Source of the DNA: Rhodobacterales bacterium UBA5972
Lineage (GTDB): Bacteria; Pseudomonadota; Alphaproteobacteria; Rhodobacterales; Rhodobacteraceae
DNA length: 9,125 bases
Assembly: GCA_002430125.1 (NCBI GenBank)
Contig: DJBQ01000058.1
Location: 1-9,125, forward strand
Reading direction: 5' to 3'
Under the pieces are notes generated by a model, which saw only the letters and a program-made list of their open reading frames with translations, made no database searches and was not told the origin of the DNA. Made by a program: the position numbers and the translations under genes. Positions 6,197 through 9,125 of the stretch are shown in pieces. How positions within the stretch are numbered: the stretch's first letter is position 1; each line of letters starts with the position of its first letter.

Positions 6197-6844
6197 ATGA
6201 ACACAAACGCCCGCTCAAATCGCAAGCAAGACATCCGGCAGGAACGCGAAACCCTTATTTTACGGGCGGCGGAAAAAGTCTTTGCCGAGGCCGGGTTTGG
6301 CGGGGCCACGATGCAACTGATCGCAGATATGGCTGGTTTGCCGAAAGCCAACCTGCATTATTACTTTCCCACCAAAGAAGCGCTGTATCGGCAGGTCGTG
6401 CAGAACATCTTTCAAATCTGGCTGCATGCGGCCGATGTTTTTGACAGCGCGGATGGCCCGGCCGAAGGGATCGGGGCCTATATCGACGCCAAGATGGAGA
6501 TCAGCCGCACCCATACGGATGGCTCCAAAGTCTGGGCGTCCGAGGTGATGCACGGCGCGCCGGTCATTCAGGATTATCTGGAAACCACGCTGGCGGAATG
6601 GACCGACGGGCGGATCAAAGTAATCCAGCGCTGGATTGATCAGGGGCGAATGGCGCCGGTGAACCCACGGCATTTGCTTTATATGCTGTGGGCGACCACG
6701 CAGCATTATGCAGATTTCGGTCATCAGATTGAAACGCTGAACAAGGGCAAACCTCTTAATCGCGCGCAGTGGGCCGAGGCCAAGGCTTCAGTCAAGCAGA
6801 TCATCCTTGCCGGGATCGGCATAACACGGGACACGGCGGCCTGA
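6197..6844 (+). CDS. TetR/AcrR family regulator, RutR-like (paralogue 1)
   Basis: Transcriptional regulator of 215 residues. The N-terminal TetR helix-turn-helix covers about residues 18-64, with ATMQLIADMAGLPKANLHYY as recognition region and YYFPTKEALY after it. The C-terminal ligand domain has the RutR/YcdC-type signature WATTQHYADF (165-174), which E. coli RutR carries as WASTQHYADF. It is divergent from the ureidopropionase and follows two RutR-type palindromes, so control of the catabolic operon and of itself is likely, with a pyrimidine or a breakdown product as ligand. The helix residues differ from the second regulator (LPKANLHYYF against LSKPNLLYYF), so ligand or DNA preference may have diverged. 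The ribosome site is weak, but no alternative start fits. It could alternatively sense a later intermediate such as ureidopropionate or beta-alanine; the sequence cannot decide. Confidence 0.92.
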   Translation: MNTNARSNRKQDIRQERETLILRAAEKVFAEAGFGGATMQLIADMAGLPKANLHYYFPTKEALYRQVVQNIFQIWLHAADVFDSADGPAEGIGAYIDAKMEISRTHTDGSKVWASEVMHGAPVIQDYLETTLAEWTDGRIKVIQRWIDQGRMAPVNPRHLLYMLWATTQHYADFGHQIETLNKGKPLNRAQWAEAKASVKQIILAGIGITRDTAA

Positions 6845-6879
6845 GGCTTGCGTGAAATCCGCAATCGTGCTTTTCTATT

Positions 6880-6895
6880 TTGACCGAATGGTCAG
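6880..6895. promoter_or_regulatory. RutR-type operator 3
   Basis: TTGACCGAATGGTCAG matches 12 of the 14 fixed bases of the RutR consensus (TGACC and GGTCA half-sites with the same spacing as operators 1 and 2). It ends at the first bases of the ribosome site of the second regulator, a position that would block transcription of that gene. It is less symmetrical than the other two and probably weaker. Confidence 0.75.
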
Positions 6896-6909
6896 AAAGG
6901 GGTGGCATA

Positions 6910-7533
6910 TTGGCAAGGGCAGCTGCCTCGCGCGCAAAAACACGTATCCAGAAAGAAAAGACCGGCGCGATCCTCGAGGCGGCTCTGGAGGTATTTGCGA
7001 CATACGGATTTCGCGGCACCACGATTGACCAGATAGCTGCACAAGCCGGATTGTCCAAGCCCAACCTGCTTTATTATTTCGACAGCAAAGAGGCGATACA
7101 TGCCCTGTTGCTGGAGGACTTGCTGGATACATGGCTCGATCCATTAAGGGAAATGGAACATGACGGCGACCCGCTGGACGAGATCACCGGCTATGTGATC
7201 CGCAAGCTGGAAATGGCACGCGATTTCCCGCGTGAAAGTCGCCTGTTTGCCAATGAAATCCTGCAAGGCGCGCCGCGCATACTCGACCAGATTTCCGGAC
7301 CTTTGAAGGACTTGGTGGACAGCAAGGCCGCGATCATCCGGGCTTGGTCCGCCGAAGGCAGGATTGCTGATATCGATCCTTACCACTTGATCTTTTCGAT
7401 CTGGGCAACCACGCAGCATTATGCAGATTTTGACGTTCAGGTCAGTGTTGTTCTGGGCGACAAGGCCGATACAAGGTTCGAAGCCGCCTCGCAATATCTG
7501 ACCACTTTATTCACGAAGGTGCTTCGTCCTTAA
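6910..7533 (+). CDS. rutR: TetR family regulator RutR (pyrimidine utilisation), paralogue 2
   Basis: Regulator of 207 residues, close in order and motifs to E. coli RutR, the uracil-sensing repressor of pyrimidine utilisation. Visible matches include GFRGTTIDQIA, LSKPNLLYYFDSKEA (48-62), DTWLDPL, KLEMARDFPRESRLF and WATTQHYADF (165-174). The DNA-binding domain is about residues 15-62 and the ligand domain follows. I chose the TTG at 6910: AAAGGGG lies 7 nt upstream, and it puts the motifs at the same residue numbers as in paralogue 1. A TTG at 6880 would begin inside operator 3 and has no ribosome site. It follows paralogue 1 by 65 bp in the same direction, with an operator between, so it can be controlled separately. 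Its 3' end overlaps the convergent transporter gene by 23 bp. The uracil ligand is inferred from the family. Confidence 0.9.
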   Translation: MARAAASRAKTRIQKEKTGAILEAALEVFATYGFRGTTIDQIAAQAGLSKPNLLYYFDSKEAIHALLLEDLLDTWLDPLREMEHDGDPLDEITGYVIRKLEMARDFPRESRLFANEILQGAPRILDQISGPLKDLVDSKAAIIRAWSAEGRIADIDPYHLIFSIWATTQHYADFDVQVSVVLGDKADTRFEAASQYLTTLFTKVLRP

Positions 7534-8407
7534 GCAGCAGAAATAAGGCAATGATGGTGGCAGCAACCCCGGCCAACACAATTGCCCCCGGCAGGCCGTT
7601 GCCGATCATTGCCTCAATCAGAATCACCCAACTTGGCGTCAGATAGGAATATGCCATAACCTTGGCACTGGGCAGGCGCAGAGTGGCGTATTGCAGCAAA
7701 ACAAACGACGACGCGGTCGAGAAAATCACCAGATAACCAAGTGTCGCCCAGACGATCCACGGCAGGTCTGACCAGTTGGTCGCCAGCAAATCCCTGGCCC
7801 CGACAACGACCAACAAAATCGACCCGGCAACCAAAACGCCAAACGAGAATGTAACGGCACTTTCGCCGCGATTTAGTTTGCGCACCATCGGGGTATAGAT
7901 CGCGTGGCTGATACAGCCGATGAAATAAATCACCTCGCCGCGCCCTACATCAAGCCGGTAAAGTGCTGCCAGATCGCCCTTGAAAATCACCCACAGCGCC
8001 CCAAATGCCGCAATCGTCAGCGCCAGGGCCATACGCTTGGTTGTGATCTGTCGCAGCAACAGCCAGCCAAAACCTGCCGCCATCATCGGCATCAGGGTGA
8101 ACACCGCCGCCGCCGAAATCGGCTTGGCGGTTTTCAGCCCTTCAAACATCAGCACAAAGTAAAGGCCGAACAGCCCGCCCAAAACCAAGTACCGCCACGG
8201 CGACGCAAAGTGTTCACGCTTAAAGCCCGGGCCTGCCATGACAAACAGCCCCATGACGATACCCGCCAAAACAAACCGCACGGCGTTGATCGCCGCCGGG
8301 GCGATTTCATTGGCAACGATATGGCCAAGGCTGAAACTTCCGGCCACAAGTGCCGAAAACAGCAGCATCGCCAGATGCCCGCGCCATTGATCTGTTGTCA
8401 GTTTCAT
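7511..8407 (-). CDS. DMT superfamily transporter, EamA family
   Basis: Integral membrane protein of 298 residues with about ten hydrophobic segments in two EamA-type halves, the typical layout of drug/metabolite exporters (first half about residues 11-140, second about 155-292). Family features include the N-terminal SALVAGSFSLG and A-AINAVRFVLAGIV, and ALWVIFKGD at the end of the first half. I chose the ATG at 8407 because AAGGA lies 7 nt upstream; an in-frame TTG two codons earlier has no room for it. The gene is convergent with the second regulator and shares 23 bp with its 3' end, so the transcripts overlap tail to tail. The substrate is unknown: exporters of this family handle amino acids, nucleobases or other metabolites. 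A link with pyrimidine metabolism rests only on position, and no RutR-type site lies upstream. Confidence 0.9.
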   Translation of the reverse strand: MKLTTDQWRGHLAMLLFSALVAGSFSLGHIVANEIAPAAINAVRFVLAGIVMGLFVMAGPGFKREHFASPWRYLVLGGLFGLYFVLMFEGLKTAKPISAAAVFTLMPMMAAGFGWLLLRQITTKRMALALTIAAFGALWVIFKGDLAALYRLDVGRGEVIYFIGCISHAIYTPMVRKLNRGESAVTFSFGVLVAGSILLVVVGARDLLATNWSDLPWIVWATLGYLVIFSTASSFVLLQYATLRLPSAKVMAYSYLTPSWVILIEAMIGNGLPGAIVLAGVAATIIALFLLLKDEAPS

Positions 8408-8486
8408 CGGCAATCCTTTGGCCTTGATGAACAGTTGCTAATGCGCCGCGCCTGAAATGGAAAGGTTAATCCAATGGAAAACAATC

Positions 8487-8515
8487 TTGACTTGGTGCGT
8501 CCGCGCGGCTGTAGT
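8487..8515 (+). promoter_or_regulatory. Possible promoter for the glycoside hydrolase-like gene
   Basis: TTGACT (8487-8492) and TGTAGT (8510-8515) are 17 bp apart. The -35 box is strong, while the -10 box keeps only T, A and T of TATAAT. Transcription from here would begin near 8522, after an in-frame ATG at 8474, which supports the start at 8552. The divergent transporter promoter must lie in the same 144-bp gap, but I see no clear boxes for it. Confidence 0.4.
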
Positions 8516-8551
8516 GTCATCCAGATGGGGGCGCCGTTTCAGGAGTATGAA

Positions 8552-9125
8552 ATGCTGCGCATAATCTCAGCAACCCTTGCCACTTTCATTGCAGGTTGTA
8601 CCGTTGCTGCGGCGCAGGATCTGAAAGGTCCGGTTCTTGGGGCGGCGTCAAATTTTGGCCAAAGCTGGTATCCCGAAATTCTGAAAGCTGCTGAAAGCAT
8701 TCCTGTGCGGGATTACCGCGCCGAGTTTTACTGGACGCGGATTGAACCCTCACCGGGCGTGTTCAGGTTCGATGATTTCACCACGCGGTATCCGCAAAAC
8801 ATCGCTGCAACCAAGGCCAGCATGTCCTTGATCATTGCAGGCGTTAACCCGGCCTTTGGTGCCATGGCAGCACGCGCCGTAAAAGAATTCCCGGCCATAG
8901 CGTCGGTCGAGGTTGGCAACGAGTTCAACTCGCAAGATTTCGTCAGTGGCCCGGTGGCGGACACCGATATAAACACGCGGGCCGCTTACTATGTCAGGCA
9001 GCTGAAATCCGTGCACGCGCAGGTCAAGGCAGCAAACCCCAATGTCCGCATTCTGGGTTGTTCAACGCTGGCCATCCCTTTGGCCTATCTGCGCCCGGTT
9101 TTTGCGCTTGGTGGCGGTGACTATA
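8552..9125 (+). CDS. Exported glycoside hydrolase-like protein (clan A type TIM barrel), 5' part
   Basis: The first 191 codons of a gene that continues past the right edge. A signal sequence (MLRIISATLATFIAG) is followed either by a lipobox-like IAGC (residues 13-16) or by a signal peptidase I site after AAA (residue 21), so lipoprotein or periplasmic/secreted location is undecided. The body resembles GH39/GH5-like clan A enzymes: WTRIEPSPGVFRFDDF (61-76) is the usual W..IEP..G.F.FD motif of the second strand, and VEVGNEFN (119-126) has the Asn-Glu pair where E124 would be the acid/base. The nucleophile would lie beyond the window. The start is backed by AGGAG 6 nt upstream; an in-frame ATG at 8474 would put 26 polar residues before the signal peptide. 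No link with the pyrimidine genes is evident. The substrate is unknown, and a non-catalytic barrel protein is possible. Confidence 0.75.
   Translation, partial: MLRIISATLATFIAGCTVAAAQDLKGPVLGAASNFGQSWYPEILKAAESIPVRDYRAEFYWTRIEPSPGVFRFDDFTTRYPQNIAATKASMSLIIAGVNPAFGAMAARAVKEFPAIASVEVGNEFNSQDFVSGPVADTDINTRAAYYVRQLKSVHAQVKAANPNVRILGCSTLAIPLAYLRPVFALGGGDY

Noticed and set aside
8474..8551. Alternative start at 8474 giving 26 more residues before the signal peptide
   Set aside because: It would bury the signal sequence, and a promoter-like pair lies downstream of it; AGGAG before 8552 is better.

Overview
The window reads like a roseobacter-type alphaproteobacterium (Rhodobacteraceae). The evidence is moderately high GC, tight ATGA-type gene overlaps, TTG starts, short dispersed GC-rich palindromes, and a layout of pyrimidine-catabolism and NMT1/ThiY-type ABC transport genes that I associate with this family. 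The genus cannot be told from the sequence.

The core is a minus-strand catabolic and transport cluster running from about 6066 down to 1. Its order is: M20-family N-carbamoyl-beta-alanine (ureidopropionate) amidohydrolase (4816-6066); a small GIY-YIG domain protein (4393-4683) set among GC-rich palindromes; dihydropyrimidinase HydA (2887-4347); ABC ATPase (2101-2883, TTG start in the same frame as hydA, one codon after its stop); a 228-bp gap with a large inverted repeat and a plus-strand terminator-like hairpin; two ABC permeases (985-1872 and 146-988, overlapping by 4 bp); and the signal peptide of an NMT1/ThiY-like substrate-binding protein, cut off at position 1. Together these would import a pyrimidine-like compound, open the dihydropyrimidine ring, and hydrolyse the carbamoyl product to beta-alanine, CO2 and ammonia. 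The first enzyme of the reductive route, dihydropyrimidine dehydrogenase, is not in the window.

The plus-strand side (6197-7533) carries two tandem RutR-like TetR regulators that share the same register and the motif WATTQHYADF. Three palindromes of the RutR type (consensus TTGACCANNTGGTCAA, as known for E. coli RutR) lie exactly where regulation is expected: two in the divergent hydrolase/regulator intergenic region, 32 bp apart centre to centre, and one just upstream of the second regulator. This points to an autoregulated, two-paralogue circuit controlling pyrimidine breakdown.

The right end holds a convergent DMT/EamA-family transporter (7511-8407), whose 3' end overlaps the second regulator by 23 bp, and the 5' part of an exported glycoside-hydrolase-like protein (8552 to the window end).

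The least ordinary features are: the GIY-YIG gene bracketed by near-identical inverted palindromic repeats inside the operon (its stop codon lies in one of them); the perfect 22-bp inverted repeat next to the ribosome binding site of the first permease, with a possible small plus-strand RNA beside it; and the duplicated RutR-like regulator with three operator-like sites. I see no CRISPR array, rRNA, tRNA or transposase. No gene-free stretch exceeds 300 bases.
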